Of a DNA stretch of 64,000 bases, positions 53,741-63,801 are shown in pieces. Position 1 is the first letter of the stretch, and the number at the start of each line of letters is the position of its first letter. The translations under genes were made by a program, and so were the position numbers. The stretch lies in the NCBI GenBank assembly GCA_958295665.1, contig OY282558.1, forward strand, positions 332,107,106-332,171,105. Reading direction: 5' to 3'. The notes beneath the pieces were generated by a model that ran no database searches, was not told where the DNA came from, and saw only the letters and a list, made by a program, of their open reading frames with translations. This DNA comes from Tipula vernalis (lineage: Eukaryota > Arthropoda > Insecta > Diptera > Tipulidae).

Positions 53741-53983
53741 ATGACTGATCGAAAAAATAAAAATATTTGGCAATATTTTAATGAAATTGGTGACAATGAC
53801 AAAAAAAAAAATTATTTTAGTTTTAAAAGGGTTCAATGCCAGAAATGCAACAAAGAAATTGCTGATTTGGCAGCCAGAATGAGAGAGCACACAGAAAAAT
53901 GCATGCAAATAGTTACACCCAGGGTGACCACTGCAGTTAATGCTGAAACAAAATGTAAGTTAATACTTAATTTTAAATTTTGA
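53741..53983 (+). pseudogene. hAT transposase, BED-finger exon
   Basis: From ATG 53741: MTDRKNKNIWQYFNEIGDND, then a BED-type zinc finger with CQKCNKEIADLAARM and a distal HTEKC. BED fingers form the DNA-binding N-terminus of many hAT transposases. The frame ends shortly after TAVNAETK|GTAAG, which looks like a splice donor (about 53955). Confidence 0.7.
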
Positions 53984-54774
53984 AACATAAAAAGTAGAAA
54001 TATAGGTCAATTGCCGGCGTCCCTTTATAGTACTGTTGTTTATATTATTTATTTCATACTAGTTGCTACACACCAGTAGTTAGCACCCTAGACTCTCTAA
54101 AAAATAAGATAATGCATAAACGTGAAGACTTTTGTGAGATTACAATTTTTCGATTTGTGTAGGTGCTACGAAAATAATATCGAACAATTGCAAAGTCATA
54201 AATGTAAGCTTTACTATTTACAAGTTTTACAAATTTTTACATATTATTTCGTTTTTACCAAAGTTATATAAATTATTTATTTTAGTTGTTAGAAAATCAG
54301 GCTGTTAGGAGTAAGGCTTTAAAATAGCTATCAAACGAAATTAAAATTTTTTCGTATGAATTTTATTTGATAGCAAATAGTTACAGCTAATTTGATTTGC
54401 TTTATTAGTTAGTATATTGATTTTATATTAATGGCTTTTTTTGTTTTGTGTTGGTGTAAAGTTCGTATACATATATGTATATCTAAATGTACGGTACGAT
54501 TTGAAGTGCACATACTAACATTTATTTGAGATTGGTTCGCTCTTTCTCTCTCAGTGGTTATAATAAAATTGTGAGCCGTAAGAAAAAAGCAATATCAAAA
54601 TATTTTCTTTGAATGAAACTATTACTGTACATAGTTTAAAAGTTTATATCATTTACATACCGTGCGCTAAATGCTTTTTATCTCAGGAGTAATATAATAA
54701 ATACAAATTAAAACTAAAAATGCTTCAGATCAAGTAAAATGTTATTTGTAATATTTTAGTGGGCGATCAGCTAT

Positions 54775-55175
54775 GCAGTTCTTCAGCTGTAGTGGTGATA
54801 CTGATAATGAGGACCAGATACCAAATATGTCCAAAACATTAAAATGGATTCGTTTTTAGTAAAAACAATGTTAGCCGAAAAAGACAAGCTAGATATTCAA
54901 CTTGCAAAGTTTTTGTACGCCACTAACACTCCGTTTAATCATGCTCTCATCCAGAATTTTTAAAATTATCCATTTGCTTCGTCCTGGCTATAAACCTCCA
55001 AATAGAGACCAAGTTACCAATAATCTACTAAATGCTGTGCATGATTCTGAATCAAAATAATTAAAGAACATCTAGAAAATAAAACCGTTTGTATGTCACT
55101 CGATGGTTGGAACAATGTGCATTATGTATCAATTGTTTGTGTAGCAGCAATCGATATTTTGGAGGAAAAACAATG
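54775..55175 (+). pseudogene. hAT transposase, body fragment
   Basis: Degraded frames carry MDSFLVKTMLAEKDKLDIQL, AKFLYATNTPFN, RPGYKPPNRDQVTNNLL and KTVCMSLDGWNNVHYVSIVC, with stops and shifts between them. This is the first part of a hAT DDE domain (first Asp in SLDGW). The rest of the protein is missing; a satellite array begins 60 bp further on. Confidence 0.65.
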
Positions 55176-55239
55176 AGTGTGAAGTTTATGCTAAAAAAAA
55201 ATAACAAAAAATTACACTGTTAAATTAGCTATTTTTCCA

Positions 55240-56430
55240 ATTGATACGAACATTTAAATTTTCTGTAATTTTGGATTTTTCGTACCACAAAACACGCTCT
55301 TTTCATCTTTTTCAGATAGCTGGACCATCTCGTTAACCAAAAGCATCCAATTGTGTTGAACATTACTATATAGTATTTCAGATAATTTAAAAGTTGACGT
55401 CCCGAAGGTCCCGCACATTTCTTAGAATAGCTAAGCCATATAGCGGTCAATGTCACCGAGCCGATCCAAATATGATGAACTATAATATATTTCACAGTTT
55501 TTGGAATTTTTAATAATTTTGGATTATTTTAAAAGTTGTATATCGCCGACTGCAGAGATGTCTACAAGGTCTTGTACATATTCTCGGATAGACCATATTG
55601 TCAGATAACTTGGCCATATGCCAATCTACGTGGCCAATCTGATCCAATTATGATGAACTCTGATATAATTCGCCGAATTTAGAATTTTTAATAATTATGG
55701 ATGGTTTTAAAAATTGTTTTATCTCCGATCACTGAGATGTACATAAGGTCTTATCCACATTTTCAGATAGCTTGGTTAAGTAGCAGTCTCTGTGGCCAAC
55801 GTGATTCGATTGTGATGAACTTTACCATATTTTGCAGAATAAAAAATTTTCATAAATTAAAATATTTGTACCGCCGATCACAGAGATGTTCACCGGGTCT
55901 TGCCCATATTTTCGGATAACTTGGCCTTATGCCAGTCTACGTGGCCGACCTGATCCGGTTGCGATGAACTATACTATATATACTTCACATAATTTAGAAT
56001 TTCTAATAATTTTAATGGTTTTAAAAATTGTTTTATCTCCCATCACAGAAATATGGACTGGTATATATCCAAGTTATCCAAAAATTTAGGCAAGACCTTG
56101 TGGACATCTCTGTGATCGGAGATAAAACGATTTTTAAAACCGTATATGAAGTATAGTATAGTTCATCCTAACTGGATCAGGTTGGCCACGTATACTGGCA
56201 TATGGCCCAGTTATCCGAAAATATAGGCAATACCTTGTGTACATCTCTATGATGGGAGATACAACAATTTTTACAACCATCAAAGTTATTAAAAATTTTA
56301 AATTCTGTGAAGTATAGTATAGTTCATCATAACTGGATCAGGTTGGCCACGTAGACTGGCATATGTCCAAGTTATCCGAAAATATAGGCATGAGCTTGTG
56401 GACATTTCTGTGATCGAAGAGACAACAAAT
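55240..56430. repeat. ~160-bp satellite array with a strand switch
   Basis: The unit contains GATCACAGAGATGT(C/A)CACAAGGTCTTG, then TCGGATAACTTGGCCATATG, CTACGTGGCCAACCTGATCC, GATGAACTATACTATACTTCAC and TTTCTAATAATTTTAATGGTT. About five direct units lie at 55240-56050. From about 56065 the same words run on the opposite strand for about two and a half units, to 56430. The first units are most diverged. Confidence 0.85.
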
Positions 56431-56787
56431 TTTAAAAATGTGTCTTTAATATTTTATCTTGGACTTAAAATAATAAAATAACGATTCAAGTAACACCATC
56501 CACCGTAAATAAATACGTCATATTTTTGAACAAATATTCACTTTTAATGAACATTTTTCTTATGTATGTTATGTTATAGGAGGATTTTTCAAATAATTAG
56601 AAAGTTCACCACCGGTTGGTTAAAGGGGATAAACAAACTAAGAAGTGTCAATTTTGTATTAAAATTTCGTTGTTGAAAATTAAAACGGACGGAGAATAAT
56701 ATATTGTGAAAATATAAATTAATTTGTTGTATAATATTGCAAAAGTTATTCCATTTATTTAAATTTTCGTTGAAATTTTACTGTATA
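56431..56787. other. Spacer and probable 5' flank of the THAP gene
   Basis: No gene. May contain the left end of the ISL2EU-like element, which I could not delimit. Confidence 0.35.
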
Positions 56788-58132
56788 ATGGTGAAATACT
56801 GTTGTGTTCCCAACTGCAAATCAAAAGCAAAAAAAGGAAACGGAATTAAATTCCACCAATTTCCGAATGGCATAAAATTGAAAATGCAGTGGATGGTAAT
56901 CCTTCGTATTGGAAAAAAAAATCCATACACTCTACAGTGTGCAGTCTTCACTTTGCAGATAGTGATTATCAAATGAATATATACAGGAGAGACACAGGTT
57001 CGAAAATAATATTTATAATTAAATTATTATCTCTTCAAAATAACCTTTATTTATTTTAGAACAAACTAATAAACTAAAAGCGGACGCAGTTCCGTCAAAG
57101 AATATCCCTGTAAGAGCTCATTAGGCTATACAAAAACAAAAACGAAGGAAGATCGTTAGACCTAATGTTCCAGTTGCGGAACCACTTTTGAGAGAATCCT
57201 TTAATTCGGATTTAAATGAACATTCAGAAATGAATGTGTCGCCATTATCTAGATTATCAATTACTATTCTAGAGCCTATGGAGGTAAAATTTTTGTTATA
57301 GTTGAGAGAATAAATCTTATTGAATATTAATTTTGTAGATTAAACCAGTTAGAACGGTCAGCATGTTCACTCAAACGGAAAATTCAAAGATGTCATATTC
57401 TACGGTAACGGACGCGGAACTGTTACAATATAGCGGAATGGATCGAAATCGATTTTTATTTTTGGTTGATTTATTGTTAGATTTAACAGAATCTGTATAA
57501 TAAGTTCTTTAACTACTGAAGATCCCGTTCTTTTACTTTTACTTGTACCGAAGTACCGAACCAATTATAATTATAGCACATTTGCGAGACATTTCGAGAT
57601 TAGTCCCTCTAATGTTTCAAAATATTTTATTTATATGAACAATTTACTTTATTCCACCTTGAAGCGAATAAATTTTTGGAATAACAGTGTTGATTCGAAC
57701 CAATCCTATAGAGCAATAGTTGATTGCACAGAAATATTTGTTCAAAAATCCCAGAATCCTGTGCATAACCAGTTGACATTTTCACACTATAAAAATACGA
57801 CAACTTTTAAAATTTTAGTATCCATAGATGAATTTGGTTTAATTACATTTGTTTCGGCAACTTACGGTGGAGCAATCAGCGATCGCGAAATAATCGTAAA
57901 ATCGTTTTTTTTTTAAATAATTTGAAACCCAATGACTATGTATATATTAGCCGATAAGGGGTTTGATATTTCCGATGTTTTAGAAGAGTTAAAGGTTGGT
58001 TTAAATATTCCACCTTTTCTACGCAATAAAAATCAGTTGTCAGAAGAGGAAATTATGGAAACCAGGTACATTGCCAACCGACGAATTCTTGTTGAAAGAG
58101 TCATAAGGCGTGCAAAAATACCTCGGATGTGA
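56788..58132 (+). pseudogene. THAP-domain DDE transposase (ISL2EU-like), broken
   Basis: From ATG 56788: MVKYCCVPNCKSKAKKGNG and KFHQFP are the THAP zinc finger. After a one-base shift near 56888 it continues with STVCSLHFADSDYQ (C-x2-CH pair). Probable introns lie at about 56998-57060 and 57284-57338. Further pieces are ARHFEISPSNVSKYFIYMNN (helix-turn-helix), AIVDCTEIFVQKSQ (first Asp), FVSATYGGAISDREI and LADKGFDISDVLEELKVGL (second Asp region), then VERVIRRAK (final Glu region). THAP plus this DDE fold is the ISL2EU transposase layout. Stops at 57122 and 57916 break it. Confidence 0.75.
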
Positions 58133-58600
58133 TTTTTTAAAAAACCGTCCACAAATTTACCCGAGTTGTAACATGTTTTGTTTATTTATTTATTTTACTA
58201 CCACCATCTTATGTGTTTTGTTTTTTAGTAAATTTATTTATTAGACGAGCGCGCGTGCGCTCATCACAATATCCGAGACGAGACTGTTTTGCTCTGTGTT
58301 GTCTTTTTGTTATTTCGTTTATCTGTTTGTGTTTTGAGTTGTTGCGCGGTTGGTATACCTGAATGCCGGTGACAGAAAGGGCGCGTTGTTTTTTGTGTGA
58401 CGGCGAACGCATGTACGCATGCGTGAACCGCCACAGGTCCTTATTGCACTATGACAAATTGAAGCGGTAATTCGGGAGGATCTTACTTGAAACCACAATT
58501 TGTTATGAACTCTTGTATTTTTTTTCGATCCTTTTGATTTCTTTGGTGGTAAAATCAACAGAATCATTTCTGATACCATTCCCACTTGTATGTGCACAAA
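58114..58600 (-). pseudogene. Duplicate fragment of the YqaJ gene, interrupted by an LTR-like insertion
   Basis: 58114-58166 and 58436-58560 match 59380-59545 nearly base for base (for example ATACCTCGGATGTGATTTTT and GGATCTTACTTGAAACCACA), but an LTR-like segment lies between. It encodes the HNKLWFQVRSSRITASICHS start of the YqaJ domain on minus. It directly abuts the 3' end of the THAP-DDE gene. Confidence 0.75.
58167..58435 (-). repeat. LTR-like insertion (possible solo LTR)
   Basis: On minus it begins TGTGGCGGTTCACGCATGCG and ends AACATGTTACA (TG...CA). The 5' half is GC-rich and an AATAAATAAA lies close to the 3' end. It interrupts the YqaJ fragment, whose uninterrupted copy is at 59380-59545. 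A diverged relative lies at 27490-27720. No target duplication is evident; a few target bases seem lost. Confidence 0.5.
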
Positions 58601-59041
58601 CAAATTTATTTTTAACTGTTTCGTGTTATGTAATTTCCAAAAACCACTAAAATTTTTTTGTTTTAGAAATTAAATAATTTTTTATTAATAATTCAGTTTT
58701 AATAAAAGTAATAAATAAACTGAAAAACAAAATAAATTGAATTCATTATACAACTTCTATCACAAAAATAAAATAAAATAATTTAATTCAATATTTAAAC
58801 ATAAGACCACATATTCTTTATGTACGAGTATTATACTATAAAAAGCATTTATATATTTAATTTGGTATAAATACTAAGTAGCATCACATCTCTAAGGAAC
58901 TTCATGTAACTAACATATTTTTGGGTTTAAATAAAATTTTAATATTTAAATTTATAGTAACTATCACAGAATTTTTTTTTATAATAGACTGTTAGTTTAT
59001 CTAACATTGAATCTGCGAATTCTTTGTTGTATTGGATCCGT
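58601..59041. other. AT-rich spacer
   Basis: No gene recognised. Confidence 0.45.
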
Positions 59042-60170
59042 TCAATGTAAAGCGATTGAGGGGTCCATACCACAAAGTCGCATTATGTTATTCCTGTAAC
59101 GTGCATTTGCAAAATACGAATGTGACTTAAAAAGTCCATTTTTGCTTAAAAATTTCACCTCTGTGGGTAATCCCTTTTTTACACTGTATGGACATTTTAT
59201 TTCAATTATTAAATTTTTCTCGGAATTAATTCCATCCGGAGGAGCAGCTAAAAAATTTAAGTGAGGGTCTACGAAAATACCACATTCTTCGATTTTGTTT
59301 CCTGTAACGTCGCAATATTTTTTTCGAGCGACAGGTTCATTAGAAAGCCCCCATTTTATTGAGTTGGCAAATATTGGAATACCTCGGATGTGATTTTTAA
59401 AAAAACCGTCCACAAATTTACCCGAGTTTGTGGTCCTTATTGCACTATGACAAATTGAAGCGGTAATTCGGAAGGATCTTACTTGAAACCACAATTTGTT
59501 ATGAACTCTTGTATGTTTTTCGATCCTTTTGATTTCTTTGGTGGTAACTTTATTGGTATTATTTAACATATAATACTGCAGCCGCTCTGAGCAATAGTCA
59601 TAGTTTGATATATTTGAACATCATGTAATTAAAAAAATTTTATATAATAATAAATAATAATAAAACACAATATTTCTGTTTTGCCACTTTCATTAACGTG
59701 ATATTTATTTTATTTGTAAAATGAAATTACGATCGTTTCGGATGTTACTTCTTTATCAAATTTCTAACAAACATAACAACAAATATGTCATCCTGTAATG
59801 ATTCAGTAATCCCGAGCATTCGATTTATAGACACATTTTCAAGGCTTCTTCCGGTTGGTCTATGCCATTTTTGGACCTTAGATGTGGCACTTAAAAATTT
59901 GGGTATTTTTCCTGAACGTGCAACAAAATAAAATTATTATCTAAAGTCATAATGCAGTATTAAAGTATACCTATTTATCTGAAACTACATAGCACTCAAT
60001 GGCATAGTAGTGCCGAAACATGTTTACAAGCGGCACTTAGACCTGTACCAGCTGGGCAACCGCAATTAGCTTTGAGTATTTGACACAGCTCACAATTCAA
60101 ATGAACGTACACGACATACTCCACGTTTTTCTTCGTTTCTGCACTGCAGAATCCTTGGGTCTATACCCGG
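59042..60170 (-). pseudogene. SWIM-finger and YqaJ-type exonuclease (ISL2EU accessory gene)
   Basis: Pieces on minus, 5' to 3': about 60150-60000 is a SWIM zinc finger (VYVHLNCELCQILKANCGC, PAGTGLSAACKHVSALLCH, CxC...CxH). About 59905-59755 is a conserved linker (SKVQKWHRPTGRSLENV). The open 175-codon frame 59569-59042 is the YqaJ viral-recombinase-like nuclease (WFQVRSFRITASICHSAIRT, LSNEPVARKKY, LAAPPDG, LIIEIKCPYS). The D and ExK residues of the PD-(D/E)xK site are visible. SWIM plus YqaJ beside a THAP-DDE transposase is the known ISL2EU gene pair. Frame changes separate the pieces, some possibly introns. Confidence 0.75.
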
Positions 60171-60184
60171 CTACCCGGGTAGCC
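60169..60184. repeat. 16-bp perfect palindrome, copy 1
   Basis: GGCTACCCGGGTAGCC, self-complementary, repeated at 60361-60376. Confidence 0.9.
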
Positions 60185-60360
60185 ATTTTGATTTAAAACG
60201 TCTGTAAATATTGTAATTTTGAAGTTGGACCATCCTAGTTACGTGACATTCTAGATTTTTAGATTTTATAATGAGTTTTGAACAAAAGTTAGATATGTAT
60301 ATATTTTACACAAACTCAATTATAACTTATTTTAAAGTTTTACCCTTTTAGACTATAACC

Positions 60361-60376
60361 GGCTACCCGGGTAGCC
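60361..60376. repeat. 16-bp perfect palindrome, copy 2
   Basis: GGCTACCCGGGTAGCC, 192 bp from copy 1. Both are preceded by TATA(C/A)CC on plus. Confidence 0.9.
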
Positions 60377-60613
60377 AAAACAAAATGTAATTGAAAATCG
60401 AATTGTCACTGCATACGTTTTTATTTTTTTATTTTTTCTCATAACCAATAACACATTTTTACAAATAAAACAATATAGTAAAATAAATGCGTTTATAGAT
60501 AAAAATAATATATTTGATCACAGATTATCAATTCAATTAGTACAACAAAAAAAAAAAATAATAATTTCACATAAATATTTCTATAATCTTAGCTACCACA
60601 ATCTTATCTAAAA

Positions 60614-62542
60614 CTATTTGCAATTGGCACATTTTATCGACGTTTCTGTGTGTTCAGCGCGCGCCTAAGCAAATCCAACATTTTCCTTTCTGACGAATTC
60701 GGCCAGAGATATCACGCGTTTCAACAGTAGATAGTGGCCCACGACTTGATTTTGGTTGTTCTAATGGTTTTCCAAGTACACATTCAATTCCAGAGCGTGT
60801 ATTGACATTTCTGTATATATTTGGAATAGTCGCGTGAAGAAGTATATGTGGAAGAGCTAATTGCAATGCCAAATCTCTCGAAAATTCACGGCGTTTGGTG
60901 TTTTATTTGAGAAAATAGGGTTGTTCTCCGTATAAATTATATTTGCCACAACACATGCAACATCTAAAATATTATAGAAAAATGCCATGGGCCATGGCTG
61001 GCTCCTCCGTTTTGTAGAATAATGGGTAACCAGCTTATCCATATTATCCACACCACTTTTAGTACTGTCGTAGTAGTGGATAATTTCTGGTTTTTTCTTC
61101 TTCCCCATAACTGTTTCTCTATAATGCTGCGTTGATAACAATTAACACTTTTGTTTTTTTTTTTTTGGAACATATGAACATAAAGTTACATTACCATCGG
61201 TACATCCAAATACCGTGGAGCAAATATTTCACGAGAGGACGATGGTAGCATTGCCCGAGGAATATATGGTTTTTTTTTTTTACGGTGCCCACAATTGATA
61301 AATCCCAAGACATAAGTAGGCGTGCAAGAGGCAGTGAGGTAAGAAAATTATCAGCAACAATATTCCTTCCGGACCCTTTGAAATTACCGCATAAATCCTT
61401 AACTATCCTCTCACCTTGGTTGGTTTCTCTTCCGTAGGGTTGCTTTCCAGTATAGATTTGTCCCGTTATTGGGTAGGAATTGGAGGCATCACAAACCCAC
61501 CAAACCTTTATCCCATATTTTGCGGGTTTTGATGGCATGTACTGCGTAAATCGCGTCCTTCCTATGAAACATAACATATAGAATAAAAATATAGAACATA
61601 TATAGAAAATATACCTTTGAAAGGAAAGAGCTGTTCGTCGACAACGATGCACTAGACGGAGTATAACAGCTACGTAAATTTGTATTTAGGAGTTTAAAAA
61701 TCTCACTTATAGCTGCAGCCTTATTAGTTTCCAATCGAAAAGGTCTCGTATATCTATTGTCAAATCTTAAAAATCGGGATATCTCCCAAAAACGGTTTAT
61801 TCCCATACATGCGCGATATAATGGGTTTGATGTAGTTTCCCATAAGACCTTTGTGTGTTCATTATTTGATTTTTGAACTCCGGCAATAATTAAAATGGCT
61901 AAATAGGCGCTAAATTCCACATTGGATAATAATCTCCATACCTTTGCTGGTTTGTCAGGATTTTTATTGTTGAAGTCACAGTAAACTTCCTAGGTTTTGC
62001 GATTCGTTCCTCTGATTATTATGTTAGCCAGGACATCAGTAAATATACATTTGAATGTATCATTTATAGATAATATTTTCGTAGATCCTACCGGGCCACT
62101 TCTTTGGTTTCTCAAAATATTATGCCGCAAAGTTTGTCTTTGTATAGGTTTACGTTGCCAAGTTGTCCCATCTTTACCTATAAAAACTTCTGGTGAGTTT
62201 TCTTCATTGGTGCTTTCAATGTCTTCTTGGTTGTCTTCACTGTCACTTAAATCTAAATTGGTCAGTTCGACTCTCACGGAACTGTCATTGTTCACGTCTT
62301 CTACGTCGGAATCTTCTCCATTTTGTTCTGGTGTTGTTGGAAGCCATTCGTCTTCTGAGTCGTCGCAAATCTCGGGAATATCATCTTCATCTTCCGAATC
62401 GTCTAGTAGAAATAAATTTCTAAGATATGTTTGTTGATCTTCGTATGATAAGCTATATGGATATGTAAAGTAATATAGATGATATGCAAAGTAAATATAT
62501 AAAAACTTACAGTCTAAATTGATTATAAGAGGGCTCTGCCAT
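60614..62542 (-). pseudogene. piggyBac-like transposase with introns, broken
   Basis: From ATG 62542: MAEPSYNQFRL, an intron (about 62452-62510, GTAAGT...CATATAG), then an acidic N-terminus (DDSEDEDDIPEICDD), TWQRKPIQRQ and a stop near 61990. The core at 61920-60857 carries FSAYLAILIIAGV, CMGINRFWEISRFLRFD, then a second intron (about 61570-61620). GRTRFTQYMPSKPAKYGIKV follows, with WWVCDASNSY, NIVADNFLTSLPLA and SGVDNMDKLVTHYS, the three catalytic aspartates of the piggyBac family. The C-terminal Cys-rich finger (KCWICLG and KCANCK) ends near 60614. Frameshifts occur at about 61655, in an A11 run near 61160, at 60860 and near 60655. Confidence 0.8.
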
Positions 62543-62559
62543 TTTATTAACTTAAATTA

Positions 62560-62740
62560 TATTTTTTTGCTACACAAAAATTCAACCTTTTGGCTTGAAC
62601 AACGAAACAATACTAATCACTAATAAAAGAAACCAGTGTTGCCAACTAATATTTTTGTGGGTGCCAGATCGAAGTCAAAATAGTGCTAGATTGACAGTAG
62701 ATAGTGCTAAAAAAAAATTTCCCCTAATTTTAAATATTTT
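62560..62740. other. 5' flank of the piggyBac-like gene
   Basis: AT-rich. I could not identify the piggyBac inverted repeat or a TTAA pair with confidence. Confidence 0.35.
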
Positions 62741-62815
62741 TTCATTAATTCTGATTTCACACCGCAGATAGTGTAATAGCACAATAGTATGCGGTGTGAA
62801 ACCGAAGCTGTAGTA
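62740..62815. repeat. Hairpin repeat shared with 28250-28350
   Basis: TTTCACACCGCAGATAGTGT and ATAGTATGCGGTGTGAAA form a stem with a short loop. A related copy lies at 28.3 kb. Confidence 0.6.
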
Positions 62816-62954
62816 AAAAATAACGATAAAGCAAAATCAATTTTTTTAGCAAATCGTTTTGAAATTGGGAAATTTGAACCAAATAGTGTAAACTCATTTT
62901 TCTGCAAATGAAATCCATGTATCGTATTGTTATTTAATTTATTTATTTTATTTT

Positions 62955-63625
62955 ATTTTTTCGTAAAATACAAAATAACAAAATATGTTTATTATAAAAT
63001 AATTATTAATTATAAGTAATATAATAAGATATCAATCAAATTGAATCATATGTTTGATAATTAGACTTGTAATTGTATTAAATCAAACTTTACATTTTAA
63101 CAAAATTCAGTCGGTTTTATTATTGTTTTATAAATTCAATTTATAGTTGAATTTATTTAATTTAAAAATTTCGTAAAATATAAAATAACAAAATTAATTT
63201 GTTTGTAATAAAATAATTATTAATTTAAATAATAACATAAAAATATAAATCGTATGTTTAATTAGACTTGTAATATAAATTTATAATTTATAAACATTAT
63301 ATTACGAAATTACTATTAAATCACGTCGGTTTTATTATTGCTTTAAAAATTCAATTTATATGAAAATTTATTTAATTAAAATTTTTCGTAAAAAACAAAA
63401 TAACAAAATGTGTTAATAATAAAATAATTATTAATTATAAATAATAACATAAAATGTATATACGTATATGTATATTGAATCTATCATTAATTAGACTTGT
63501 AAGATAAATTTATAATTTATATGCATTATAGTACGAAACTACGAAATTTAATATAATCACATTTAACAAAATTCAGTCTGTTTTATTATTGCGTTATAAA
63601 TTCAATTTATAAGTAAAAACATAAA
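62955..63625. repeat. ~215-bp AT-rich tandem repeat, three units
   Basis: Units start near 62960, 63169 and 63388 with TTCGTAAAATACAAAATAAC. They share AAAATAATTATTAATT, TTAATTAGACTTGTAA and CAGTCGGTTTTATTATTG. Units differ by small indels and substitutions. Very AT-rich, no coding capacity. Confidence 0.85.
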
Positions 63626-63801
63626 ATTATTGGCAAATAACAAATAGGAGTATTAAATAAGAAAATATGTGTAATAGTTACAAACAAATTCTTCTACAAG
63701 AAAAAATATTCGCAAACTCAAGACGAGTCTTTATTTGAGTTTATACACAAAATTATTATTAAAATAAAGCTTATTTGGTATACTGTAATAGACTAAAAAT
63801 C
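63626..63801. other. 3' flank of the gene at the window end
   Basis: AT-rich; nothing recognised. Confidence 0.4.

Noticed and set aside
55240..56430. CRISPR-like array
   Set aside because: Units are contiguous without distinct spacers, too long, and change strand; it is a satellite.
61997..62437. 146-codon Ser-rich plus-strand ORF
   Set aside because: Antisense of the acidic N-terminus of the piggyBac-like transposase.
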